A stretch of DNA of 64,000 nt from contig CAZTYE010000010.1 in the NCBI GenBank assembly GCA_964617645.1, positions 62,001 through 126,000 on the forward strand. The letters are read 5' to 3'. Position 1 is the first letter of the stretch. Every line of letters starts with the position of its first letter. The position numbers and the translations under genes are program-made. The notes below the pieces were generated by a model. That model made no database searches, was not told the DNA's origin, and worked only from the letters and a program-made list of their open reading frames with translations. This document shows positions 35,618-44,900 of this stretch, piece by piece. The DNA is from JADJGC01 sp964617645. GTDB taxonomy: Bacteria; Zixibacteria; MSB-5A5; CAIYYT01.

Positions 35618-38600
35618 TTATCTCAGTATGGCAACCTTGCAGTGCTTGCGATCGCCGCTGCCGGTTTCTAATTGGCAAAAGTATACGCCGGGCGCCAAGT
35701 CGGCGAGGCCGACCTCGACTTCATTATCGACGCCCGCCAGCGCACTGGCATTCAGCTCTTTGACGATGTCACCCGCCGAATTGTAAAAGGTAACGCTGAC
35801 CGGTCCGGCTTCGCGCACGGAAAATCGCAATGTCGTGCTGCCGGCGGCGGGATTCGGATAATTGTAGACGTAATCGATGGCGTCCGTCGGCAATTCAACG
35901 GCAGGAACGCCTTTGATATTGCTCCCATAATTGCGCGCGCCACCATACAGCCCGTTCCAGTCTGTGTCTCGCGGCCGCGGGATGTTGTAGGCGTTGATTT
36001 CACCGGCGCGCGAGAGCACGAACAACGCCGCTTGGTTACTCGCCTGCGCTACAACCAGAGGCAATTCGATATCGCCGCCGGCCGCAATCGGAAAATTCGC
36101 AACGCGATTCCCACGCAGGTCCAGGCCGACGATTTCGCCATTACCGGTCGCAACGAAGATCTCCATCATGCCGTCGCCGTCGAGGTCGACGAGCAATGGG
36201 CTGGTGCGGATCGGGCCTGCCGGATTGGCGCGATTTACCGGCAACGGGAAGTTCTCGAGCGGCGCGCCGTTAAAGCTGTAAGCGTAGATCAAATTGTCAC
36301 CACCGAACACGAGGTCGGGGTAGCCATTGTTGTCAATATCGCCGACAGCCAGCTCGGAAAAGATCGGGCCGCCGACATTGAAGTGAAAAAGCTCCGGGCT
36401 ATACCGAATGACCACATCGCCGCTGAGAAAGACCTCGGCGGCTTCGACTCCGCCGGCGCGGTCGAAGTTTGCTGCCGCGGCGCCACGGAAAATCCAGCCT
36501 TCGGGATCATAACGATCTTGGCCGATGGGGCCAATCAATGCCACTTGAGGCGAACTGATCTCGAACCGCCGCAGCGAGTCGGTCAACACGCGTTGAGCCG
36601 GGGTGGTCGAAGTTCGCTGCGTGACTGCGCCGCCGCTGCTAATGAGCAGTCGCTCGTTGTTTTCTGTGTAAATCAGGATCTCAAGATTCCCAGTGCCGGC
36701 CGGCGGCTGCGTGATGATCGGTGCGATCGCCGCGTTCGCCCCGAGATCGAGTTCCCAGCGTTTTACCGACTCGCCGTTAAAGCTCAACGAGCGCGTACTG
36801 AACATCGCCAGTGTGCCGGCGTCGGTCGCGACGACAATCTCCGCGAAACCGTCGTTGTCCAAATCGCCGATCGCCGGAGCCTTGATAATCTCGCGACCGG
36901 CTGCCACCCGGCCGAAAACGGCCAGAGTATCACTTAACAAGCGACTCGACGAGTAGTCACTGCGCGAAACCACAGTCTCGGTCCCGGGGATCGGGAAGAA
37001 CAACGGCCCGCCGCCGCGGCGATAGGCCAGGATGTAGTTGTCGACCGTGGTGATTATCTCATCGGCGCCGTCGCTGTCGAGGTCCGCGACCTTCAGCGCG
37101 GTCGCCTTCGGGCCGACAAAGTTTGGCCAACCGTTGAGACGGCCTTCGATGGTGATGTCACAATCCATCGTCAACGAAGCGCCGGAGATGTTGTTGACGG
37201 TAATTCCGCTGAACGCGCCGTTATTGGCGGCGCTATTGGGATTCGTTTCCGGCCCAAAGTTGTTGTTGTTGTTCACTTCGAAGATATCGCTTTGGCGTCC
37301 GAATCCGGCGAAGTACTCGCGGCCGAATTGGATCAGGCCGTCGGCCTCTTCGAGGGCCAGAAACGTCCGACGGTTATCCCACTGGCGGGTGTCCTGCGGG
37401 AAGTTGAACCATTGTAGATCGTTGTCGTCGAAGTTGTTGATGCCGTCACCATCGTAGTCCAGCCGCGCCACGGATTCATCGACGTGCCAGATCAGCATGC
37501 CGCGTCCCGGAATCAAGAAATCGTACTCGCGATTGTTGGCGATATTGCCCTGCGAGCGCGGCCAGAGGATGACGTTCGTCGCCGAGTCGGCCTGCACGTT
37601 GGTGATCCCGTCGCCGTCGAGATCGGTGCGGCGATTTTCGAGCAGAAAATACTCGTCGGCGTTGATGGGAACTTTGATTATCTGATTTTCAGCTGTGTTC
37701 AACTCCGCCGCGGCGAGCGGAACGTTGCGGGCGCTCGTGAGTGTAACGACGTCGACGAATCCCAGGTAGGCGCGCGACCATGCATCGGGAAAGACCGGCA
37801 GCACACCCTGCACGAAAACCGGCACATCCTGGCCGAAATCGATATTGACTCCAAAGCCGTTGTTGTCCATCAGCGAGAAATCGCCGACAGCGGTGTTGAA
37901 GGTTCGCGAGTCATAGAGATCGACCAAACCCAGTTGGTGGCCGAATTCATGCGCCATCACCGCGTTGAGCGCCGTGATGCGGCCATCCTGTGAAGCGGTC
38001 TCCGGCATGATCATGCCGTCGATGATACCCAGAGCGCTGTCTTCAACCGGGATCGCCGCGCCCAATCGGACGTAGCCGGTGAACAGGTCGCCCGGAGTGG
38101 GTTGACCGAAAAACGGCGAATTGTTCTGTTGGTCGGAGCCGGCGTGGAAGATGACGTATGCATCGTATTTCGGCGCGCCGGTTATTTGATCCGTGAAGCG
38201 CAATTCCAAGTCGCGGTCGGCGGTAGTGATGGCATCGTAAAAGAACTGTCCTAATCCGAATTCCGGCGATTGCAGGCCGTAGTAAGCCATGCTGGAGTCG
38301 AGCTGATAAGCAGCAGCCGATTGATGCGGAAAGACCTCGTAGGTCAATTCGAGCCGGCCGTTGGAGACGGTCTTGTAGTACTCGTTGAGCGCCCGCAAGT
38401 GCGAAAGGAAGTACTCGCTGTTGTGCGGCGCCGCGTCGATCAAATGGCCTTCTTGCTGTTCGAATTGTTCGGCGGCGCGAAGATCGAAATTGCCGTCACC
38501 GGTCGTCCGCGAATCGTCCGGCAGTTCGCGTCTGAATTGCACCTTGATCGCCAGAATGCGAATCACGCGCGGAGCGGCGGCCGAGAGCGCCTGTTTGGGC

Positions 38601-38773
38601 AGACCGCTGACTGCGTCGCGATCCAATCCGAGCAGGTTGCGATCAGAACCGACATGACCGAGACAATGGCGGTGCGATTCATCCGCCGGATGAATTCCGC
38701 GCACTACCAATTCCCGACCGGTAGCAAATCCCGGAAAGATCAGCAAAAGTGCGAGCGCGACAACCGAGCGCAA
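35618..38773 (-). CDS. Secreted M6-family metalloprotease with FG-GAP repeats and C-terminal sorting domain
   Basis: A 1051-residue protein. Signal peptide (residues 1-19), then an immune-inhibitor-A-like M6 peptidase with zinc motif HEFGHQLGLVD (275-285) and a downstream GDFSLMDNNGFG Met-turn. FG-GAP/VCBS-like Ca-binding repeats follow at about 550-960 (VADLDSDGADEI, IGDLDNDGFAEI, VGDIDNNGYPDL, VDLDGDGMMEIF). The last 80 or so residues (YNYPNPAAGSTTLRFSVREA ... LAPGVYFCQLETG) match the type A C-terminal domain used by type IX secretion. TTG start at 38771-38773: the ribosome site GGAGGT lies 8 nt upstream inside the end of the preceding gene. Likely exported through a PorU/PorV-type route encoded just upstream. 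Confidence 0.88.
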   Translation of the reverse strand: MRSVVALALLLIFPGFATGRELVVRGIHPADESHRHCLGHVGSDRNLLGLDRDAVSGLPKQALSAAAPRVIRILAIKVQFRRELPDDSRTTGDGNFDLRAAEQFEQQEGHLIDAAPHNSEYFLSHLRALNEYYKTVSNGRLELTYEVFPHQSAAAYQLDSSMAYYGLQSPEFGLGQFFYDAITTADRDLELRFTDQITGAPKYDAYVIFHAGSDQQNNSPFFGQPTPGDLFTGYVRLGAAIPVEDSALGIIDGMIMPETASQDGRITALNAVMAHEFGHQLGLVDLYDSRTFNTAVGDFSLMDNNGFGVNIDFGQDVPVFVQGVLPVFPDAWSRAYLGFVDVVTLTSARNVPLAAAELNTAENQIIKVPINADEYFLLENRRTDLDGDGITNVQADSATNVILWPRSQGNIANNREYDFLIPGRGMLIWHVDESVARLDYDGDGINNFDDNDLQWFNFPQDTRQWDNRRTFLALEEADGLIQFGREYFAGFGRQSDIFEVNNNNNFGPETNPNSAANNGAFSGITVNNISGASLTMDCDITIEGRLNGWPNFVGPKATALKVADLDSDGADEIITTVDNYILAYRRGGGPLFFPIPGTETVVSRSDYSSSRLLSDTLAVFGRVAAGREIIKAPAIGDLDNDGFAEIVVATDAGTLAMFSTRSLSFNGESVKRWELDLGANAAIAPIITQPPAGTGNLEILIYTENNERLLISSGGAVTQRTSTTPAQRVLTDSLRRFEISSPQVALIGPIGQDRYDPEGWIFRGAAAANFDRAGGVEAAEVFLSGDVVIRYSPELFHFNVGGPIFSELAVGDIDNNGYPDLVFGGDNLIYAYSFNGAPLENFPLPVNRANPAGPIRTSPLLVDLDGDGMMEIFVATGNGEIVGLDLRGNRVANFPIAAGGDIELPLVVAQASNQAALFVLSRAGEINAYNIPRPRDTDWNGLYGGARNYGSNIKGVPAVELPTDAIDYVYNYPNPAAGSTTLRFSVREAGPVSVTFYNSAGDIVKELNASALAGVDNEVEVGLADLAPGVYFCQLETGSGDRKHCKVAILR

Positions 38774-38779
38774 TCTAAA

Positions 38780-41700
38780 CTACCTCCATTTGAACGACAC
38801 CGTCGAGCGCAGAGTATTGGCCAGCGGTGTGTCCTTCGATGACGGGATGTACGCAAAGTCGATATGGTACATTCCCTTGTATTGCAGTCCGACACCGACG
38901 GTCGGCGCTTTGATATCGCCTTCGCGATCGTAAATATAGCCGGCGCGCAGCGCCAGAAGCGAACCGTACCAATATTCGACACCGGTGTTAAAGATCGCTT
39001 CCTTCAGTTCGGTCGAAAGATCGTCGCTCAGTGTTGCCACCAGCTTATTGACTTCGCCCGTCCAGGTGAGCCGGTTGTACGGCGAATCGAGAAGTCGGTA
39101 AGCGATACCGACCGCCAAGTTGCGCGGCAACGCATCGGACTGCGCCGCATCGATGTAGCTCATATCGGGACCCAGATTGGTAATGGCGGCGCCGATACGG
39201 AACCTCCGGCTGGGGGAGTAAATCAATCCGCCGTCGACCGCGAAAGAAGTGCCCGATCCCTCGCCGACTTCCCGACCGGCGCCCTGCACGGATAAGCGGC
39301 TATAAATGATCTTGGCCGACAGTCCCACCGCAAGACTCCGGGATGCCCGGGTGCCGAACGAGAGTGTCAGCGCCACGTCGTACGGGCTGATGACACCGGT
39401 GATCTGCGAAGAGTTTTCACCGGTGGTGGGGATTTCGCCGTACGACAGCAAGCTGAAATTGCCGCCGACGGCGCCGAGTGAGCCGAGCGGTTGGACGTAG
39501 GAGCCGTAGGCATAGGCAATGTCGCTGGCGAGATTCGGCAGCCATTTGAAATACGACAATTGCGCCATATGCTGACCCTTGGCGGCGATGACTACGCGGT
39601 CAGCGGAGGCAAACCAGAGTTCGCCGGAAGCCGACGCGATATCGCGGGTGTCGGCCTGATTCAGGTCTTCATGATAATATCGTTCCCAACGGCCATCGTC
39701 GTAGGAGAACAAGCCATAGATGGAGCCGGCGTAGATGCGCCCGTCGTAGGACTGCAGCGCACGAATGGTCGAGCCGGCCGGATTGGCGAAGACGTAGACG
39801 ACGCGGCCCACCTGCAGCTCGCCTTGCTGAATGAGATTTTTCCGGCGAAGCAGTTCGACGAAACTCTTGATCCGGTCAGGATCGGAAGTCTTGAGATATT
39901 TCTCCGCCAACTGCTCGATGGTCATCGCGCTGTCAACCTTGATCGCCTTGTAGCCGTAACTCGTCCATTTGCTGCCGTCAAATTTCTTGAGGCCAAAGTC
40001 GGTGGCGACCCAGAGATTCTCGTTCTTGTCCATCTCGATATCATTGATCTGGCCCTCAAAGACCGGCTTGTGCGGCAGATCAATCACCACACCGGCCTTC
40101 GGCTCAGTCGAAAAGGTCGGGTGTTTGGCCAGCATCAGCGCCCGTTCCAGTTCCAAGCGCTGTTCATCGATGCCGCCGTAGATTCTGGCGAACATCGCGT
40201 CACCGGAATCGCTGACGGTTGTCGTGTAATTGAACTTGTTGCTCCAAGCTGAGCCGTTGAACGAGAAAAGATCGTCGGCGGTCGCCGCCCACGCCAGGCG
40301 CTCGTTGCGGACGTAGATATTCCGGATCGGCCCCGCAGTAATCCCTTCGGCAGCGCCATAGGCTGACCACTTACCGTCGCGCAGGACGCGCACGCCGTTA
40401 TCGGCGCCGAACCATATGTAATTGCGCTTAACCACGCGAACGCACCAAATCGCCGTCGAATCGCCGCCGGTGCTGAACCGTTCCCAACTTCTACCGTTGT
40501 AGCGGTACAGGCCGGTTGAGGTTCCGACGTAGAGGGTCTTGAAGTCAACGCCGATATCCAGTAATTCGCCTTCGAAGACGGCCTCGAACGGTACTTGAAC
40601 CTCGCTCGGGAGGCGGTCGCGGAGCGCCTTTTCAAGAGCGAATGTCAAGCGGTCGGCCTCGGCCTCCGTAATTGTCGAATCATTAAAAGCCTTGCTAAAG
40701 CCATCGACGAAGCTGGTCAACCGGACATCATCCAAGCGGCAGCCCAGCCAGGCTTCGTCGAGCAGGCTGAGATTTTTCAGAAGCTCTTCTCTGCCGTCAT
40801 AGACCGCCGGAAGCGCCGCTTCGATAGTCGTGCGCAATTCGGCAAGCCGTTCACGCGAGAATTTGTTGTTGGCGCGGGCGACGCGCTCCAGACGCGGCAA
40901 CACGATTTCGTCTTTGGCCGAGCCGAGGGCGCGCGCCACGATGTCCTTGAGATTTTCATTGCGCCGCGGCTGGATAATATCGCCGGTGACCCACTCCGTG
41001 CCGTTGTAACGCATCAATCCGAAACTGGTCAGCGCCCAGATATCGTACTTCGAAAAGTTTTCGTTGGGAACACTATTCTCCATGACCGATATCTTGCGAA
41101 TCTGGCGCTCCCAAGGCACGTTGAAACCGCGCCAGACAGAGAGCAAGATCGAATACGGCACTTTGACCGACGCCGGTCGCTCGGCGGTTTCACAGCCGGA
41201 GGCGATGGATTCCAATTCAGTGAGTTCATTGCCCAAGAGCTGCTGGTCAGCGGCAGCCTCGCCGACCTTCTGCTTGAACACGCTGTAGGTCTGGATATTG
41301 AGCCTTCCGTCCTGCCAGAAGAGCAAGAGGCGCTCGATCATCGCGTTGATTCGCGCCACATCGGCTCTGGGCGCGATACGGACCAGCGACGTACGGTGGC
41401 CGCTGATTTCATCGAAGGCAACGCCACTATTGAGAAGGGCAATCTGCCGCACGGCGGCTTTCAGTTTGTCTTTGTCGACACCGGCCATCCGCCGAGTCAG
41501 GGTCGCAAGCAAGGAGCGGCTCGGATCAACTTTGATTTCCGCGGCATCGACCCATTGGCCTTCGACCAGCCGGCTGACACTGTTGCCCTTGACCTGCCAC
41601 GATTGCAGCGACTCGAAAAAGGTCGGGGATAGTTTTCCGGCGGCCGCCTGTTCGGCAAGATCGGTCAAGCGCGTGTCATCGGTGAGCTTCACCGTGTACC

Positions 41701-41923
41701 AAGCGTGCGCCAACGGATACTCGCCGAGACCGGCGGGATTCCAGTGGGTCGCGGAGAGATCGTCCGAGATCGCGACGAAGGCTTCGCCCATGCCACCGGA
41801 ACGGGCCTCCGGGGCAATCCGCAGAAACAGCACGGCGGCGTCGCTCACGGCGGCGCGTGCCGGCGCGATGAAGGCCCCCAATATCACAACGGTCAGCGCC
41901 GCAGCGGCAACCCATCGTTTCAT
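38780..41923 (-). CDS. PorV/PorQ-like outer membrane barrel interrupted by a seven-bladed propeller and LysM-like segment
   Basis: About 1047 residues. The chosen ATG (41921-41923) has the ribosome site AAGGAG and starts the signal peptide MKRWVAAAALTVVILGAFIA. Residues about 41-66 are the PorV/PorQ N-terminal signature (RSGGMGEAFVAISDDLSATH, then WNPAGL). The PorV barrel resumes only at about residue 787 (AQLSYFKWLPNLASDIAYAY) and runs to the end (VSFKWR). Between them lie helical stretches and seven regulator-propeller blades, such as LYVGTSTGLYRYNGRSWERF, LWVATDFGLKKFDGSKWTSY and IYAGSIYGLFSYDDGRWERY. A LysM-like element (TIEQLAEKYLKTSDPDRIKS ... LQVGRVVYVF, about 665-715) sits between blades five and six. 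PorV shuttles sorting-domain cargo to PorU. Lies between porU-like and M6 genes. Confidence 0.82.
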   Translation of the reverse strand: MKRWVAAAALTVVILGAFIAPARAAVSDAAVLFLRIAPEARSGGMGEAFVAISDDLSATHWNPAGLGEYPLAHAWYTVKLTDDTRLTDLAEQAAAGKLSPTFFESLQSWQVKGNSVSRLVEGQWVDAAEIKVDPSRSLLATLTRRMAGVDKDKLKAAVRQIALLNSGVAFDEISGHRTSLVRIAPRADVARINAMIERLLLFWQDGRLNIQTYSVFKQKVGEAAADQQLLGNELTELESIASGCETAERPASVKVPYSILLSVWRGFNVPWERQIRKISVMENSVPNENFSKYDIWALTSFGLMRYNGTEWVTGDIIQPRRNENLKDIVARALGSAKDEIVLPRLERVARANNKFSRERLAELRTTIEAALPAVYDGREELLKNLSLLDEAWLGCRLDDVRLTSFVDGFSKAFNDSTITEAEADRLTFALEKALRDRLPSEVQVPFEAVFEGELLDIGVDFKTLYVGTSTGLYRYNGRSWERFSTGGDSTAIWCVRVVKRNYIWFGADNGVRVLRDGKWSAYGAAEGITAGPIRNIYVRNERLAWAATADDLFSFNGSAWSNKFNYTTTVSDSGDAMFARIYGGIDEQRLELERALMLAKHPTFSTEPKAGVVIDLPHKPVFEGQINDIEMDKNENLWVATDFGLKKFDGSKWTSYGYKAIKVDSAMTIEQLAEKYLKTSDPDRIKSFVELLRRKNLIQQGELQVGRVVYVFANPAGSTIRALQSYDGRIYAGSIYGLFSYDDGRWERYYHEDLNQADTRDIASASGELWFASADRVVIAAKGQHMAQLSYFKWLPNLASDIAYAYGSYVQPLGSLGAVGGNFSLLSYGEIPTTGENSSQITGVISPYDVALTLSFGTRASRSLAVGLSAKIIYSRLSVQGAGREVGEGSGTSFAVDGGLIYSPSRRFRIGAAITNLGPDMSYIDAAQSDALPRNLAVGIAYRLLDSPYNRLTWTGEVNKLVATLSDDLSTELKEAIFNTGVEYWYGSLLALRAGYIYDREGDIKAPTVGVGLQYKGMYHIDFAYIPSSKDTPLANTLRSTVSFKWR

Positions 41924-41954
41924 GAAACTCTCCTTATGAGCAACAATTATCATT

Positions 41955-44900
41955 CTACTTGAGCACGACCAGCTTGCCGGTCGCTTCTACTTTATTATCG
42001 TCAGATAGTCCGTCGAGGCTTGCCTGGGCGCGACGCGCCGAAAGCTGAAAAATATAAACGCCGTTGGCAATCCGGTCGCCATCGGCATCGCGGCCGTTCC
42101 AGGAGATGCCCTGGTGATTGCCGCGGGCGCCGGGCAATCCGGATTGCGACCAGATTTCCAATCCCGAAAGGGTAAAGAGCTTCAAAGTGACGTCACGCGC
42201 TTCGTCCGAAAGCGCATAGCTGAATTCACACGCCTCCGCTACCGGGTTGGGGTAGGCCAGCAAATCGGATATGACCAACGCGGCATCCGAAGAAACACTA
42301 AACGCGACTTCCTGCAAGCGTGAATTATTGGCGGAATCCCAGGCCTTGATCTTGAGCGTGTGCGATCCGCCCGTAAGTTCGGGAAGCTGCATCGATGCCG
42401 ATCCCCGCTGATAGCTGTCGCTAAAGTAACTAAAGCTGTCGGTCAGTTCGTAGCGAAATTCGGCGCGCTCGTCGATCGTCAGTTCGATGCCGTGGCCAAC
42501 TTCGCCCGAGAGGTTGATGCCAAGTGAATCAAAAAGTTCGACAGCGATAACCGTATTCGGATTTACGGTGCTGCCGAGTAAATTGGCTCTGGCGGCGCCG
42601 TAAGTAACGGCGATTTCCGGGCCGATGGAGTCGGTGACTTCTTTGTTGATCGAGCCGATCGCAATCGGATAGATAACTCCGGCGGCGCCGGAACTGGTCG
42701 AGGAAGCATACCCGTTGATCCGCGCTTGTCGACCGCCGTAACTGATGTCTTTGGGCACAACGAATTTCAGGCTGAAGGCGCCATCTGCAACGCCGACGCG
42801 TCCGCGATAAATCTCCGGGCCGTATTCTTGGTAGTCGATCGTGAACGGCGGAATGTCAATGCTGCGCGTGCGTTCGTTATCAAATACACTCAGCGTCAGC
42901 GTGCCGTCGAATTGTGTTTGCGTCACGCCGTCGCGGTCGGTGACTTGGCCGGCAAGCTCGGTAACCGTGAGCGCGACCAACGAATCGGGCCGGAACAGCG
43001 AGTAGTCGAGTTTGTTGGGCGCCTGCGCCAGACGCGTCAGCGGATCGCCGATGTAGATGTACTTGCGATCATTGTCGCCAACGCCGAAAGCGCCCTGCCG
43101 GAGCAGCTTGGTGACAAACATCGCCTCCGCGATCGTGTAGTTTTTGTCGGAGAGGAGCTGCTCCATTCCCGCTTTATTAAATTCGAAATTGGGCCGCGAG
43201 TAAACCAAGCGTGTCGCCGAAATCGTTCCGACCGCGCCGCCGGCGGCATAACGGAGCAAATCCTCGGCCATGCCCTCACTGCGGGGATCGTCAAAAAATC
43301 CGATCGAGCACGAGGCGTTGAAAATCAACGGCAGCCGGTCGGAATTGGTCAGGCGCGGGATATCCTGCACGCGGCGGAAGATACGCTCATCCGCCCAGAG
43401 GTTCTGGTTGCCGTGGCCGGTGTAGTTGACGATCAGCCGCCCGGTATTGATCGCGCTGATAATCGCTTCGCGCATCAGCGGCTTTTCACTGGCGCTGCCG
43501 AACGGATAGGCGATGCCGTAGATTTTTTCCTGGACGAAAGTTGGCGGCAGCGAAGTCTTGGAGAGAATTTCCGTATCGGTGGTGTGGAAAATTTCCGGAA
43601 AATTCGATTGCGGGTGATTCTCGTCGTCGGCGATCAGCGTTATGATATTGTGCCAAGGACCGGGATCGCGGGACTCGTCATAGCCCTTGATCTTATTGAA
43701 GACGGTCTGGAACTCGGCGGCGGTCTTGACCGGCCAGCGGGCGATCACCATATCGACCCCGCGATCGGCCGGGTAGCTGTCGTCGTCGTCCAGATCGAGC
43801 GAATCGAGATAAGCGAAGTTTTCGTCGGAGACGGTTTCGTCGCGATCGGCGATATACGGCGGAATGAAGTTGACCGCGCCGGTGCCAAGATTATTGCGGA
43901 AATCGTAAACGCCGTCTCCGGCCAGCAGGCAATAGGACGGCGCGGCGCCATTCCAGTTGGCGTAAGCATGGCGAAGGAACTGGCGAATCGCCAACGGGTC
44001 GACGCGTCCGCCGGAGAACTGGGCATAGATATCGGATATCTTGACCACGCGGGTACGAAGCTGGTTCGAGCTTTCGCGGTAGTCGGCGTAGGCATCCGCG
44101 GCGCCGGCGAAATTATCGTGGACGATAATGATGTAGTCGGCGCCGTTGGCGGCCGAACGAATGTCGTCGATTTGCGTCACCACAATCGAAAACGGTGTGC
44201 GGACGGCGGCTGAATTTGCAAGCTGAAAAACCCGGCCGGCGCCGGCCGAAGCCGCGGCCGAAAACGCAAGCGTATTCCCCTGCGGCGTCGCCGAAATACG
44301 GCGTTGCGCGAAGATGTCGGTGATGTCGAAAAGCTGCGCCGACTGGAAACTGCCGCTCACCTTGTAGGCATGCGGGAGACCGTCGCTTTGCCCATGAATC
44401 AGCAACTCGCCATTGTCCGGAAACGCCAGCGACCGCTCGAGATAGATCTCCAAGTAGTCGGTGTAACCATCGTTAAACGGAAAATCGAGGTTGAATTGAT
44501 TGATCCCGTTTACGAATCGATTGCTGGTGTAATAGTAGAGGCTGCCGTTGCTCGAGTCCCTCGCGATTTCGAAGTTGTTAAGGCGGAGATTGAACGAGGG
44601 ACGAGTGGCACGGACGCGAAACACGCTATTGGCCAAAGGCGCCGGCTGCGGCAAGTTGACGAATGCCGTGAGATCGCCGGCGATGCCCCAATACCAATTG
44701 AAGTAATCGAAAACATCGCCGCCCGACGAAGCGAAGACCGCGTCCTGTTCGAAATGCAGACGGTCGAAAAACCGCGTCAGCGTGTCGGACGCATTCACTT
44801 CATCCACCCCGGCGGTCGCGATCCGCAGCGGCGCGCCGGCAAATGTGCCACCATAGCTCAGATAGTAAACATTGCGGTCGCTGTAGGGATGACGCACGTA

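Noticed and set aside
35672..36937. 421-codon plus-strand ORF opposite the M6 protease
   Set aside because: Antisense to FG-GAP repeats; product has no recognisable domain and no ribosome site.
40595..41632. 345-codon plus-strand ORF opposite the PorV-like insert
   Set aside because: The minus-strand frame carries the conserved propeller blades and a ribosome site; the plus frame has no features.
42726..44213. 495-codon plus-strand ORF opposite the PorU-like gene
   Set aside because: It is antisense to the C25 peptidase domain with its conserved His/Cys motifs; the composition is Val/Arg/Gly-rich shadow typical of high-GC complements, with no signal or domain.
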